A stretch of 64,000 nt of DNA from Euonymus europaeus (lineage: Eukaryota; Streptophyta; Magnoliopsida; Celastrales; Celastraceae). The position numbers were made by a program, and so were the translations under genes. Below the pieces are notes generated by a model. It was not told where the DNA came from and searched no databases. It saw only the letters and a list, made by a program, of their open reading frames with translations. Every line of letters starts with the position of its first letter. Within the stretch, counting starts at the first letter, position 1. This document shows positions 32,091 to 46,891 of the stretch, in pieces. The DNA is taken from the NCBI GenBank assembly GCA_963580455.1, contig OY756971.1, positions 10,253,001 through 10,317,000 of the forward strand. Reading direction: 5' to 3'.

Positions 32091-34082
32091 GAGAGAGTTG
32101 AGCAACTTCGGACCGTCAAAGATGCTCTGTGTACAATTTTTATTGTTCTTTTATGCCAAATTTTACGAGTACAAGCTTCAAGATTATTTAATTGCCAAAA
32201 CACCAACTTTCTATGAGAAATGGACAAAGCCGTAAAAAGCTCCTCCATTGAGAGAGTTGAGCTACTTCGGACCATGAAAGTTGCTCGGCGTACACTTTTT
32301 AGTGTTCTTCTATGTCAAATTTTAAGAGTATAAGCTTCCTAGATTATTTCGATGCAAAAACCCCAACTTTCTATGACAAATGCACAAAATTGTTAAAAGC
32401 TCCTCCATAGAGAGAGTTGAGCAACTTCGGACCGTCAAAGTTGCTCTGTGTACAACTTTTATTGTTCTTTTATGCCAAATTTTACGAGTATAAGCTTCAA
32501 GATTATTTAATTGCCAAAACACCAACTTTCTATGAGAAATGGACAAAGCCGTAAAAAGCTCCTCCATTGAGAGAGTTGAGCTACTTCGGACCATCAAAGT
32601 TGCTCGGCGTACACTTTTTAATGTTCTTCTATGTCAAATTTTAGTATAAGCTTCCAAGATTATTTCGATGCAAAAACCCCAACTTTCTATGAAAAATGCA
32701 CAAAATTGTTAAAAGCTCCTCCATAGAGAGTGTTGAGCAACTTCGGACAATCAATGTTTTGTGTACACCTTTTATTGTTCTTCCATTTGAAATTTTACGA
32801 GTACAAGCGTCAAGATTAATTAATTGCCAAAACACTAACTTTCTATGAGAAATGGACAAAGCCATTAAAAGCTCCTCCATAGAGTGTGTTGAGCAAGTTC
32901 GGACCATCAAAGTTGCTTGGTGTACACTTTGTATTGTTTTTCTATGTCAAATTTTATGAGTATAAGCTTCCTGGATTATTTCGATGCCAAAACACCAACT
33001 TTCTATGAGAAATGGACGAAATTGTTAAAAGCTCCTCTAAAGAGAGAGTTGAGCATTTTCGAATCATCAAAGTTGCTCGTTGAAACTTTTTATTGTGCTT
33101 CTATGTCAAATTTTACGAGTATAAGTTTCCAAGATTATTTCGATGCCAAAACACCGACTTTCTATGAGAAATGGACAAAACCGTTAAAAGCTCCTCCATA
33201 GAGAGAGTTGAGCAACTTCGGACCAGAAAAGTTGCTCGGTGTACACTTTTTACTGTTCTTCTATGTCAAATTTTAAAAGTATAAGCTTCCTAGATTATTT
33301 CGATGCGAAAACACCAACTTTTATCACAAATGTACAAAACCGTTAAAAGCTCCTCCATAGAGAGAGTTGAGCAACTTCGGACCGTCAAAGTTGCTCTGTT
33401 TACAACTTTTATTGTTCTTTTATGCCAAATTTTACGAGTATAAGCTTCAAGATTATTTAATTGCCAAAACACCAACTTTCTATGAGGAATGGACAAAGCC
33501 GTAAAAAGCTCCTCCATTGAGAGAGTTGAGCTACTTCGGACCATCAAAGTTGCTCGGCGTACACTTTTTAATGTTCTTCTATGTCAAATTTTAAGAGTAT
33601 AAGCTTCCTAGATTATTTCGATGCAAAAACCCCAACTTTCTATGACAAATGCACAAAATTGTTAAAAGCTCCTCCATAGAGAGAGTTGAGCAACTTCGGA
33701 CCGTCAAAGTTGCTCTGTGTACAACTTTTATTGTTCTTTTATGCCAAATTTTACGAGTATAAGCTTCAAGATTATTTAATTGCCAAAACACCAACTTTTA
33801 TGAGAAATGGACAAAGCCGTAAAAAGCTCCTCCATTGAGAGAGTTGAGCTACTTCGGACCATCAAAGTTGCTCGGCGTACACTTTTTAATGTTCTTCTAT
33901 GTCAAATTTTACGAGTATAAGCTTCCTAGATTATTTCGATGCAAAAACCCCAACTTTCTAAGACAAATGCACAAAATTGTTAAAAGCTCCTCCATAGAGA
34001 GTGTTGAGCAACTTCGGACAATCAATGTTGTGTGTACACCTTTTATTGTTCTTCCCATTGAAATTTTACGAAAATAAGCGTG

Positions 34083-34135
34083 AAGATTAATTAATTGCCA
34101 AAACACCAATTTCTATGAGTTCAGCAAGTTCGGAC
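34083..34135 (+). repeat. Satellite monomer with 39-bp internal deletion
   Basis: Normal monomers read TTTCTATGAG, then about 39 bases including the GGACAAAGCC and GCTCCTCC segments, then TTCAGCAAG. Here TTTCTATGAG joins TTCAGCAAG directly at about 34119. GAG occurs at both deletion edges, consistent with short-match slippage. Confidence 0.75.
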
Positions 34136-35999
34136 CAACAAAGTTGCTTGGTGTACACTTTGTATTGTTTTTCTATGTCAAATTTTATGAGTATAAGCTT
34201 CCTAGATTATTTCGGTGCCAAAACACCAACTTTCTATGAGAAATGGACAAAATTGTTAAAAGCTCCTCTATAGAGAGAGTTGAGCATTTTCGAACCATCA
34301 AAGTTGCTCGGTGAAACTTTTTATTGTGCTTCTATGTCAAATTTTACGAGTATAAGCTTCCAAGATTATTTCGATGCCAAAATACCGACTTTCTATGACA
34401 AATGGGCAAAATCGTTAAAAGCTCCTCCATAGAGAGAGTTGAGCAACTTCGGACCGTCAAAGTTGCTCGGTGTACAACTTTTATTGTTCTTTTATGCCAA
34501 ATTTTACGAGTATAAGATTCAAGATTATTTAATTGCCAAAACACCAACTTTCTATGAGAAATGGACAAAGCCGTAAAAAGCTCCTCCATTGAGAGAGTTG
34601 AGCTACTTCGGACCATCAAAGTTGCTCGGCGTACACTTTTTAATGTTCTTCTAAGTCAAATTTTACGAGTATAAGCTTCCTAGATTATTTCGATGCAAAA
34701 ACCCCCAACTTTCTATGACCAAAGCACAAAATTGTTAAAAGCTCCTCCATAGAGAGTGTTGAGCAACTTTGGACCATCAAAGTTGCTCGGTGTACACTTT
34801 TTACTGTTCTTCTATGTCAAATTTTAAAAGTATAAGCTTCCTAGATTATTTCGATGCGAAAACACCAACTTTTATGATAAATGGACAAAACCGTTAAAAG
34901 CTCCTCCAAAGAGAGAGTTGAGCAACTTCGGACCGTCAAAGTTGCTCTGTGTACAACTTTTCTTGTTCTTTTATGCCAAATTTTATGAGTATAAGCTTCA
35001 AGATTATTTAATTGCCAAAAGCCCAACTTTCTATGAGAAACGGACAAAGCCGTAAAAAGCTCCTGTATTGAGAGAGTTGAGCTACTTCGGACCATCAAAG
35101 TTTCTCGGTGTACACTTTTTAATGTTCTTCTATGTCAAATTTTACGAGTATAAGCTTCCTAGATTATTTCGATGCAAAAACCCCCAACTTTCTATGACCA
35201 AAGCACAAAATTGTTAAAAGCTCCTCCATAGAGAGTGTTGAGCAACTTGGGACCATCAAAGTTGCTCGGTGTACACTTTTTAATGTTCTTCTATGTCAAA
35301 TTTTACGAGTATAAGCTTCCTAGATTATTTCGATGCAAAAACCCTCAACTTTCTATGACCAATGCACAAAATTGTTAAAACCTCCTCCATAGAGAGTGTT
35401 GAGCAACTTCAGACAATCAATGTTGTGTGTACACCTTTTATTGTTCTTCCCTTTGAAATTTTACGAAAATAAGCGTGAAGATTAATTAATTGCCAAAACA
35501 CCAACTTTCTATGAGAAATGGACAAAGCCATTAAAAGCTCCTCCATAGATAGAGTTCAGCAAGTTTGGACCAACAAAGTTGCTTGGTGTACACTTTGTAT
35601 TGTTTTTCTATGTCAAATTTTATGAGTATAAGCTTCCTAGATTATTTCGGTGCCAAAACACCAACTTTCTATGAGAAATGGACAAAATTGTTAAAAGCTC
35701 CTCTATAGAGAGAGTTGAGCATTTTCGAACCATCAAAGTTGCTGGGTGAAACTTTTTATTGTGCTTCTATGTCAAATTTTACGAGTATAAGCTTCCAAGA
35801 TTATTTCGATGCCAAAATACCGACTTTCTATGACAAATGGGCAAAATCGTTAAAAGCTCCTCCGTAGAGAGAGTTGAGCAACTTCGGACCGTCAAAATTG
35901 CTCTGTGTACAACTTTTATTGTTCTTTTATGCCAAATTTTACGAGTATAAGATTCAAGATTATTTAATTGCCAAAACACCAACTTTCTATGAGAAATGG

Positions 36000-38900
36000 A
36001 CAAAGCCGTAAAAAGCTCCTCCATTGAGAGAGTTGAGCTACTTCGGACCATCAAAATTGCTCGGCGTACACTTTTTAATGTTCTTCTATGTCAAATTTTA
36101 CGAGTATAAGCTTCCAAGATTATTTCGATGCAAAAACCCCAACTTTCTATGACAAATGCACAAAATTGTTAAAAGCTTCTCCATAGATAGTGTTGAGCAA
36201 CTTCGGACCATCAATGTTTTGTGTACACCTTTTATTGTTCTTCCATTTGAAATTTTACGAGTACAAGCGTCAAGATTAATTATTTGCCAAAACACTAACT
36301 TTCTATGAGAAATGGACAAAGCCATTAAAAGCTCCTCTATAGAGAGAGTTGAGCAAGTTCGGACCATCAAAGTTGCTTGGTGAAACTTTTTATTGTGCTT
36401 CTATGTCAAATTTTACGAGTATAAGCTTCCAAGATTATTTCGATGTCAAAACACCGACTTTCTATGACAAATGGACAAAATTGTTAAAAGTTTCTCCATA
36501 GAGAGTGTTGAGCAACTTCGGACCATCAATGTTTTGTGTACACCTTTTATTGTTCTTCCATTTGAAATTTTACGAGTACAAGCGTCAAGATTAATTATTT
36601 GCCAAAACACTAACTTTCTATGAGAAAAGGACAAAGCCATTAAAAGCTCCTCCATAGAGAGTGTTGAGCAAGTTCGGACCATCAAAGTTGCTTGGTGTAC
36701 ACTTTGTATTGTTTTTCTATGTCAAATTTTATGTGTATAAGCTTCCTAGATTATTTCGGTGCCAAAACACCAACTTTCTATGAGAAATGGACAAAATTGT
36801 TAAAAGCTCCTCTATAGAGAGAGTTGAGCATTTTCGAACCATCAAAGTTGCTGGGTGAAACTTTTTATTGTGCTTCTATGTCAAATTTTACGAGTATAAG
36901 CTTCCAAGATTATTTCGATGCCAAAATACCGACTTTCTATGACAAATGGACAAAATCGTTAAAAGCTCCTCCATAGAGAGAGTTGAGAAACTTTGGACCA
37001 GAAAAGTTGCTCGGTGTACACTTTTTAATGTTCTTCTATGTCAAATTTTACGAGTATAAGCTTCCTAGATTATTTCGATGCAAAAACCCCCAACTTTCTA
37101 TGACCAAAGCACAAAATTGTTAAAAGCTCCTCCATAGAGAGTGTTGAGCAACTTTGGACCATCAAAGTTGCTCGGTGTACACTTTTTACTGTTCTTCTAT
37201 GTCAAATTTTAAAAGTATAAGCTTCCCATATTATTTCGATGCGAAAACACCAACTTTTATGACAAATGGACAAAACCGTTAAAAGCTCCTCCAAAGAGAG
37301 AGTTGAGCAACTTCGGACCGTCAAATTTGCTCTGTGTAAAACTTTTATTGTTCTTTTATGCCAAATTTTATGAGTATAAGCTTCAAGATTATTTAATTGC
37401 CAAAACCCCAACTTTCTATGAGAAACAGACAAAGCCGTAAAAAGCTCCTGTATTGAGAGAGTTGAGCTACTTCGGACCATCAAAGTTTCTCGGTGTACAC
37501 TTTTTAATGTTCTTCTATGTCAAATTTTACGAGTATAAGCTTCCTAGATTATTTCGATGCAAAAACCCCAAACTTTCTATAACAAATGCACAAAATTGTT
37601 AAAAGCTCCTCTATAGAGAGAGTTGAGCATTTTCGAACCATCAAAGTTGCTGGGTGAAACTTTTTATTGTGCTTCTACGTCAAATTTTACGAGTATAAGC
37701 TTCCAAGATTATTTCGATGTCAAAATACCGACTTTCTATGACAAATGGACAAAATCGTTAAAAGCTCCTCCATAGAGAGAGGTGAGAAACTTTGGACCAG
37801 AAAAGTTGCTCGGTATACACTCTTTAATGTTCTTCTATGTCAAATTTTACTAGTATAAGCTTCCTAGATTATTTCGATGCAAAAACCCCCAACTTTCTAT
37901 GACCAAAGCACAAAATTGTTAAAAGCTCCTCCATAGAGAGTGTTGAGCAACTTTGGACCATCAAAGTTGCTCGGTGTACACTTTTTACTATTCTTCAATG
38001 TCAAATTTTAAAACTATAAGCTTCCTAGATTATTTTGATGCGAAAACACCAACTTTTATGAGAAATGGACAAAACCGTTAAAAGCTCCTCCAAAGAGAGA
38101 GTTGAGCAACTTCGGACCATCAAAGTTGCTCTGTGTACAACTTTTATTGTTCTTTTATCCCATATTTTATGAGTATAAGCTTCAAGATTATTTAATTGCC
38201 AAAACCCCAACTTTCTTTGAGAAACGGACAAAGCCGTAAAAAGCTCCTGTATTGAGAGAGTTGAGCTACTTCGGACCATCAAAGTTTCTCGGTGTACACT
38301 TTTTAATGTTCTTCTATGTCAAATTTTACGAGTATAAGCTTCCTAGATTATTTCGATGCAAAAACCCCCAACTTTCTATGACCAAAGCACAAAATTGTTA
38401 AAAGCTCCTCCATAGAGAGTGTTGAGCAACTTTGGACCATCAAAGTTGCTCGGTGTACACTTTTTAATGTTCTTCTATGTCAAATTTTACGAGTATAAGC
38501 TTCCTAGATTATTTCGATGCAAAAACCCTCAACTTTCTATGACCAATGCACAAAATTGTTAAAAGCTCCTCCATAGAGGGTGTTGAGCAACTTCGGACCA
38601 TCAAAGTTGCTTGGTGTACACTTTGTATTGTTTTTCTATGTCAAATGTTATGAGTATAAGCTTCTTAGATTATTTCGATGCCAAAACACCAACTCTCTAT
38701 GAAAAATGGACGAAATTGTTAAAAGCTCCTCTATGGAGAGAGTTGAGCATTTTCGAACCATCAAAGTTGCTCGGTGAAACTTTTTATTGTGCTTCTATGT
38801 CAAATTTTACGAGTATAAGCTTCCAAGATTATTTCGATGTCAAAACACCGACTTTCTATGACAAATGGACAAAACCGATAAAAGCTCCTCCATAGAGAGA

Positions 38901-41900
38901 GTTGCGCAACTTCGCACTAGAAAAGTTGCTCGGTGTACACTTTTTACTATTCTTCTATGTCAAATTTTACAAGTATAAGCTTCCTACATTATTTCGATGC
39001 GAAAACACCAACTTTTATGACAAATGGACAAAACCGTTAAAAGCTCCTCCATAGAGAGAGTTGAGCAACTTCGGACCGTCAAAGATGCTCTGTGTACAAC
39101 TTTTATTGTTCTTTTATGCCAAATTTTACGAGTATAAGCTTCAAGATTATTTAATTGCCAAAACCCCAACTTTCTATGAGAAATAGACAAAGCCGTAAAA
39201 AGCTCCTCCATTGAGAAAGTTGAGCTACTTCGGACCATCAAAGTTGCTCGGCGTACACTTTTTAATGTTCTTCTATGTCAAATTTTACTAGTATAAGCTT
39301 CCAAGATTATTTCGATGCAAAAACCCCAACTTTCTATGACAAATGCACAAAATTGTTAAAAGCTTCTCCATAGAGAGTGTTGAGCAACTTCGGACCATCA
39401 ATGTTTTGTGTACACCTTTTATTGTTCTTCCATTTGAAATTTTACGAGTACAAGCGTCAAGATTAATTATTTGCCAAAACACTAACTTTCTATGAGAAAT
39501 GGACAAAGCCATTAAAAGCTCCTCCATAGAGAGTGTTGAGCAAGTTCGGACCATCAAAGTTGCTTGGTGTACACTTTGTATTGTTTTTCTATGTCAAATT
39601 TTATGAGTATAAGCTTCCTAGATTATTTAGGTGCCAAAACACCAACTTTCTATGAGAAATGGACAAAATTGTTAAAAGCTCCTCTATAGAGAGAGTTGAG
39701 CATTTTCGAACCATCAAAGTTGCTGGGTGAAACTTTTTATTGTGCTTCTATGTCAAATTTTACGAGTATAAGCTTCCAAGATTATTTCGATGCCAAAATA
39801 CCGACTTTCTATGACAAATGGACAAAATCGTTAAAAGCTCCTCCATAGAGAGAGTTGAGAAACTTTGGACCAGAAAAGTTGCTCGGTGTACACTTTTTAA
39901 TGTTCTTCTATGTCAAATTTTACGAGTATAAGCTTCCTAGATTATTTCGATGCAAAAACCCCCAACTTTCTATGACCAAAGCACAAAATTGTTAAAAGCT
40001 CCTCCATAGAGAGTGTTGAGCAACTTTGGACCATCAAAGTTGCTCGGTGTACACTTTTTACTGTTCTTCTATGTCAAATTTTAAAAGTATAAGCTTCCCA
40101 TATTATTTCGATGCGAAAACACCAACTTTTATGACAAATGGACAAAACCGTTAAAAGCTCCTCCAAAGAGAGAGTTGAGCAACTTCGGACCGTCAAAGTT
40201 GCTCTGTGTAAAACTTTTATTGTTCTTTTATGCCAAATTTTATGAGTATAAGCTTCAAGATTATTTAATTGCCAAAACCCCAACTTTCTATGAGAAACGG
40301 ACAAAGCCGTAAAAAGCTCCTGTATTGAGAGAGTTGAGCTACTTCGGACCATCAAAGTTTCTCGGTGTACACTTTTTAATGTTCTTCTATGTCAAATTTT
40401 ACGAGAATAAGCTTCCTAGATTATTTCGATGCAAAAACCCCCAACTTTCTATGACCAAAGCACAAAATTGTTAAAAGCTCCTCCATAGAGAGTGTTGAGC
40501 AACTTTGGACCATCAAAGTTGCTCGGTGTACACTTTTTAATGTTCTTCTATGTCAAATTTTACGAGTATAAGCTTCCTAGATTATTTCGAATCAAAAACC
40601 CTCAACTTTCTATGACCAATGCAAAAAATTGTTAAAAGCTCCTCCATAGAGAGTGTTGAGCAACTTCGGACCATCAAAGTTGCTTGGTGTACACTTTGTA
40701 TTGTTTTTCTATGTCAAATTTTATGAGTACAAGCTTTCTAGATTATTTCGATGCCAAAACACCAACTCTCTATGAGAAATGGACGAAATTGTTAAAAGCT
40801 CCTCTATAGATAGAGTTGAGCATTTTCGAACCATCAAAGTTGCTCGGTGAAACTTTTTATTGTGCTTCTATGTCAAATTTTACGAGTATAAGCTTCCAAG
40901 ATTATTTCGATGTCAAAACACCGACTTTCTATGACAAATGGACAAAACCGATAAAAGCTCCTCAATAGAGAGAGTCGAGCAACTTCGCACTAGAAAAGTT
41001 GCTCGGTGTACACTTTTTACTGTTCTTCTATGTCAAATTTTACAAGTATAAGCTTCCTACATTATTTCGATGCGAAAACACCAACTTTTATGACAAATGG
41101 ACAAAACCGTTAAAAGCTCCTCCATAGAGAGAGTTGAGCAACTTCGGACCGTCAAAGATGCTCTTTGTACAACTTTTATTGTTCTTTTATTCCAAATTTT
41201 ACGAGTATAAGCTTCAAGATTATTTAATTGCCAAAACACCAACTTTCTATGAGAAATGGACAAAGCCGTAAAAAGCTCCTCCATTGAGAGAGTTGAGCTA
41301 CTTCGGACCATCAAAGTTGCTCGGCGTACACTTTTTAATGTTCTTCTATGTCAAATTTTACGAGTATAAGCTTCCTAGATTATTTCGATGCAAAAACCCC
41401 AACTTTCTATGATTAATGCACAAAATTGTTAAAAGCTCCTCCATAGAGAGTGTTGAGCAACTTCGGACCATCAATGTTTTGTGTACACCTTTTATTGTTC
41501 TTCCATTTGAAATTTTACGAGTATAAGCGTCAAGATTAATTAATTGCCAAAACACTAACTTTCTATGAGAAATGGACAAAGCCATTAAAAGCTCCTTCAT
41601 AGAGAGTGTTGAGCAAGTTCGGACCATCAAAGTTGCTTGGTGTACACTTTGTATTGTTTTTCTATGTCAAATTTTATGAGTATAAGTTCCTAGATTATTT
41701 CGGTGCCAAAACACCAACTTTCTATGAGAAATGGACAAAATTGTTAAAAGCTCCTCTATAGAGAGAGTTGAGCATTTTCGAACCATCAAAGTTGCTCGGT
41801 GAAACTTTTTATTGTGCTTCTATGTCAAATTTTACGAGTATAAGCTTCCAAGATTATTTCGATGCCAAAACACCGACTTTCTATGACAAATGGACAAAAC

Positions 41901-44450
41901 CGTTAAAAGCTCCTTCATAGAGAGAGTTGAGCAACTTCGGACTAGAAAAGTTGCTCGGTGTACACTTTTTACTGTTCTTCTATGTCAAATTTTAAAATTA
42001 TTAAGCTTCCTAGATTATTTCGATGCGAAAACACCAACTTTTATGACAAATGGACAAAACCGTTAAAAGCTTCTCCATAGAGAGAGTTGAGCAACTTCGG
42101 ACCGTCAAACTTGCTCTGTGTACTACTTTTATTGTTCTTTTATGCCAAATTTTACGAGTATAAGCATTCGAGATTATTTAATTGCCAAAACACCAACTTT
42201 CTATGAGAAATGGACAAAGCCGTAAAAAGCTCCTCTATTGAGAGAGTTGAGCTACTTCGGACCATCAATGTTGCTCGGTGTACACTTTTTAATGTTCTTC
42301 TATGTCAAATTTTACGAGTGTAAGCTTCCTAGATTATTTCGATGTGAAAACACCAACTTTTATGACAAATGGACAAAACCGTTAAAAGCTCCTCCATAGA
42401 GAGAGTTGAGCAACTTCGGACCGTCAAAGATGCTCTGTGTACAACTTTTATTGTTCTTTTATGCCAAATTTTATGAGTATAAGCTTCAAGATTATTTAAT
42501 TGCCAAAACACCAACTTTCTATGAGAAACGGACAAAGCCGTAAAAAGCTCCTGTATTAAAAGAGTTGAGCTACTTCAGACCATCAAAGTTTCTCGGTGTA
42601 CACTTTTTAATGTTCTTCTATGTCAAATTTTTCGAGTATAAGCTTCCTAGATTATTTCGATGCAGAAACCCCCAACTTTCTATGACCAAAGCACAAAATT
42701 GTCAAAAGCTCCTCCATAGAGAGTGTTGAGCAACTTCGGACCATCAAAGTTGCTCGGTGTACACTTTCTAATGTTCTTCTATGTCAAATTTTACGAGTAT
42801 AAGCTTCCTAGATTATTTCGATGCAAAAACCCTCAACTTTCTATGACCAATGCGCAAAATTGTTAAAAGCTCCTCCATAGAGAGTGTTGAGCAACTTCGG
42901 ACCATCAAAGTTGCTTGGTGTACACTTTGTATTGTTTTTCTATGTCAAATTTTATGAGTATAAGCTTCCTAGATTATTTCGATGGCAAACACCAACTTTC
43001 TATGAGAAATGGACAAAATTGTTAAAAGCTCCTCTATAGAGAGAGTTGAGCATTTTCGAACCATCAAAGTTGCTCGGTGAAACTTTTTATTGTGCTTCTA
43101 TGTCAAATTTTACGAGTATAAGCTTCCAAGATTATTTCGATGTCAAAACACCGACTTTCTATGACAAATGGACAAAACCGATAAAAGCTCCTCCATAGAG
43201 AGAGTTGAGCAACTTCGCACTAGAAAAGTTGCTCGGTGTACACTTTCTCCTGTTCTTCTATGTCAAATTTTACAAGTATAAGCTTCCTACATTATTTCGA
43301 TGCGAAAACACCAACTTTTATGACAAATGGACAAAACCGTTAAAAGCTCCTCCATAGAGAGAGTTGAGCAACTTCCGACCGTCAAAGATGCTCCGTGTAC
43401 AACTTTTATTGTTCTTTTATTCCAAATTTTACGAGTATAAGCTTCAAGATTATTTAATTGCCAAAACACCAACTTTCTATGAGAAATGGACAAAGCCGTA
43501 AAAAGCTCCTCCATTGAGAGAGTTGAGCTACTTCGGACCATCAAAGTTGCTCGGCGTACACTTTTTAATGTTCTTCTATGTCAAATTTTACGAGTATAAG
43601 CTTCCTAGATTATTTCGATGCAAAAACCCCAACTTTCTATGATTAATGCACAAAATTGTTAAAAGCTCCTCCATAGAGAGTGTTGAGCAACTTCGGACCA
43701 TCAATGTTTTGTGTACACCTTTTATTGTTCTTCCATTTGAAATTTTACGAGTATAAGCGTCAAGATTAATTAATTGCCAAAACACTAACTTTCTATGAGA
43801 AATGGACAAAGCCATTAAAAGCTCCTTCATAGAGAGTGTTGAGCAAGTTCGGACCATCAAAGTTGCTTGGTGTACACTTTGTATTGTTTTTCTATGTCAA
43901 ATTTTATGAGTATAAGTTCCTAGATTATTTCGGTGCCAAAACACCAACTTTCTATGAGAAATGGACAAAATTGTTAAAAGCTCCTCTATAGAGAGAGTTG
44001 AGCATTTTCGAACCATCAAAGTTGCTCGGTGAAACTTTTTATTGTGCTTCTATGTCAAATTTTACGAGTATAAGCTTCCAAGATTATTTCGATGCCAAAA
44101 CACCGACTTTCTATGACAAATGGACAAAACCGTTAAAAGCTCCTGCATAGAGAGAGTTGAGCAACTTCGGACTAGAAAAGTTGCTCGGTGTACACTTTTT
44201 ACTGTTCTTCTATGTCAAATTTTAAAAGTATAAGCTTCCTAGATTATTTCGATGCGAAAACACCAACTTTTATGACAAATGGACAAAACCGTTAAAAGCT
44301 TCTCCATAGAGAGAGTTGAGCAACTTCGGACCGTAAAAGTTGCTCTGTGTACAACTTTTATTGTTCTTTTATGCCAAATTTTACGAGTATAAGCATTCGA
44401 GATTATTTAATTGCCAAAACACCAACTTTCTATGAGAAATGGACAAAGCC
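36000..44450 (+). repeat. Second higher-order family, ~2.07-2.23-kb units
   Basis: A diagnostic monomer with ACCGATAAAAG and CTTCGCACTAG occurs near 38871, 40944 and 43174, spacings of 2073 bp (13 monomers) and 2230 bp (14 monomers). Other shared oddities are a missing GC in ATAAGTTCC (about 41684 and 43914) and AAGCATTCG (about 42162 and 44391). The units are nearly identical between 41057 and 44450. Further left a block at about 37202 repeats at about 40074 (2872 bp, 18 monomers), showing an older expanded version. The family ends at about 44450, where a different unit begins. Confidence 0.7.
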
Positions 44451-46863
44451 GTTAAAGGCACCTCCATAAAGAGAGTTGAGCAAGTTCAGACCATCAAAGT
44501 TGCTCGGAGTACACTTTTTAATGTTCTTCTATGTCAAATTTTACAAGTATAAGCTTCCTAGATTATTTCGATGCCAAAACACCAACTTTCTATGACCAAT
44601 GGACAAAATTGTTAAAAGCTCCTCCATAGAGAGAGTTGAGCAACTTCGGACCATCAAAGTTGCTCGGTGTACACTTTTTATTGTGCTTCTATGTCAAATT
44701 TTACGATTATAAGCTTCCAAGATTATTTTGATGCCAAAACACCAATTTTCTATGACAAATGGACAAAGCCGTTAAAGGCATCTCGATAAAGAGAGTTGAG
44801 CAAGTTCAGACCATCAAAGTTGCTCGGTGTACAAGTTTTATTGTTTTTCTATGTCAAATTTTACGAGTATAAGCTTCCTAGATTATTTCGATGAAAAAAC
44901 TCCAACTTTCTATGACAAATGCACAAAATTGTTAAAAGCTCCTCCATAGAGAGTGTTGAACTTCGGACAATCAATGTTTTGTGTACACCTTTTAGTGTTC
45001 TTCCATTTGAAATTTTACGAGTATAAGCGTCAAGATTAATTAATTGGCAAAACACCAACTTTCTATGAGAAATGGACAAAGCCATTAAAAGCTCCTCCAT
45101 AGAGAGTGTTGAGCAAGTTCGGAAAATCAAAATTTCTTGGTGTACACTTTGTATTGTTTTTCTATATCAAATTTTATGAGTATAAGCTTCCTAGATTATT
45201 TCGATGCCAAAACACCAACTTTCTATGAGAAATGAACAAAATTGTTAAAAGCTCCTCTATAGAGAGAGTTGAGCATTTTCGAACCATCAAAGTTGCTCGG
45301 TGAAACTTTTTATTGTGCTTCTATGTCAAATTTTACGAGTATAAGCTTCCAAGATTATTTCGATGCCAAAACACCAACTTTCTATGACAAATGGACAAAA
45401 CCGTTAAAAGCTCCTCAATAGAGAGAGTTGAGCAACTTCGAACCAGAAAAGTTTCTCGGAGTACACTTTTTAATGTTCTTCTATGTCAAATTTTATAAGT
45501 ATAAGCTTCCTAGATTATTTCGATGCCAAAACACCGACTTTCTATGACAAATGAACAAAATCGGTAAAAGCTCCTCCATAGAGAGAGTTGAGCAACTTCG
45601 GACCAGAAAAGTTGCTCGGTGTACACTTTTTAATGTTCTTCTATGTCAAATTTTACAAGTATAAGCTTCCTAGATTATTTCGATGTGAAAACACCAACTT
45701 TTATGACAAATGGACAAAACCGTTAAAAGCTCCTCTATAGAGAGAGTTGAGCAACTTCGGACCGTCAAAGATGCTCTGTGTACAACTTTTATTGTTCTTT
45801 TATGCCAAATTTTATGAGTATAAGCTTCAAGATTATTTAATTGCCAAAACACCAACTTTCTATGAGAAACGGACAAAGCCGTAAAAATCTCCTGTATTGA
45901 GAGAGTTGAGCTATCTCGGACCATCAAAGTTGCACGGTGTACACTTTTTAATGTTCTTCTATGTCAAATTTTACAAGTATAAGCTTCCTAGATTATTTCG
46001 ATTTGAAAACACCAACTTTTATGACAAATAGACAAAACCGTTAAAAGCTCCTCCATAGAGAGAGTTGAGCAACTTCGGACCGTCAAAGATGCTCTGTGTA
46101 CAACTTTTATTGTTCTTTTATGTCAAATTTTATGAGTATAAGCTTCAAGATTATTTAATTGCCAAAACACCAACTTTCTATGAGAAACGGACAAAGCCGT
46201 AAAAAGCTCCCCTATTGAGAGAGTTGAGCTACTTCGGACCATCAAAGTTGCTCGGTGTACACTTTTTAATGTTCTTCTATGTCAAATTTTACAAGTATAA
46301 ACTTCCTAGATTATTTCGATGTGAAAACACCAACTTTTATGACAAATAGACAAAACCGTTAAAAGCTCCTCCATAGAGAGTATTGAGCAACTTCGGACCA
46401 TCAAAGTTGCTTGGTGTACACTTTATATTGTTTTTCTATGTCAAATTTCATGAGTATAAGCTTCCTAGATAATTTTGATGCCAAAACACCAACTTTCTAT
46501 GAGAAATGGACAAAATTGTTAAAAGCTCCTCTATAGAGAGAGTTGAGCATTTTCGAACCATCAAAGTTGCACGGTGAAACTTTTTACTGTGCTTCTATGT
46601 CAAATTTTACGAGTATAAGCTTCCAAGATTATTTCGATGCCAAAACACCAACTTTCTATGACAAATGGACAAAACCGTTAAAAGCTCCTCCATAGAGAGA
46701 GTTGAGCAACTTCGAACCAGAAAAGTTGCTCGGAGTACACTTTTTAAGGTTCTTCTATGTCAAATTTTACAAGTATAAGCTTCCTATATTATTTCGATGC
46801 CAAAACACCAACTTTCTATGACCAATGGACAAAATTGTTAAAAGCTCCTCCATAGAGAGAGTT

Positions 46864-46891
46864 GAGCAACTTCGGACCATCAAAGTTGCTC
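46864..46891. repeat. Representative monomer dyad: 9-bp arms, 10-base loop
   Basis: GAGCAACTT (46864-46872) and AAGTTGCTC (46883-46891) are exact reverse complements around the loop CGGACCATCA. The same dyad occurs in many monomers throughout the window. Types with GAGCTACTT or AAAGATGCTC have one mismatch, while GAGCATTTT and GAGCAAGTT types with GTTGCTTGG have a weaker pairing. It is listed once here as the type example. Confidence 0.9.
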
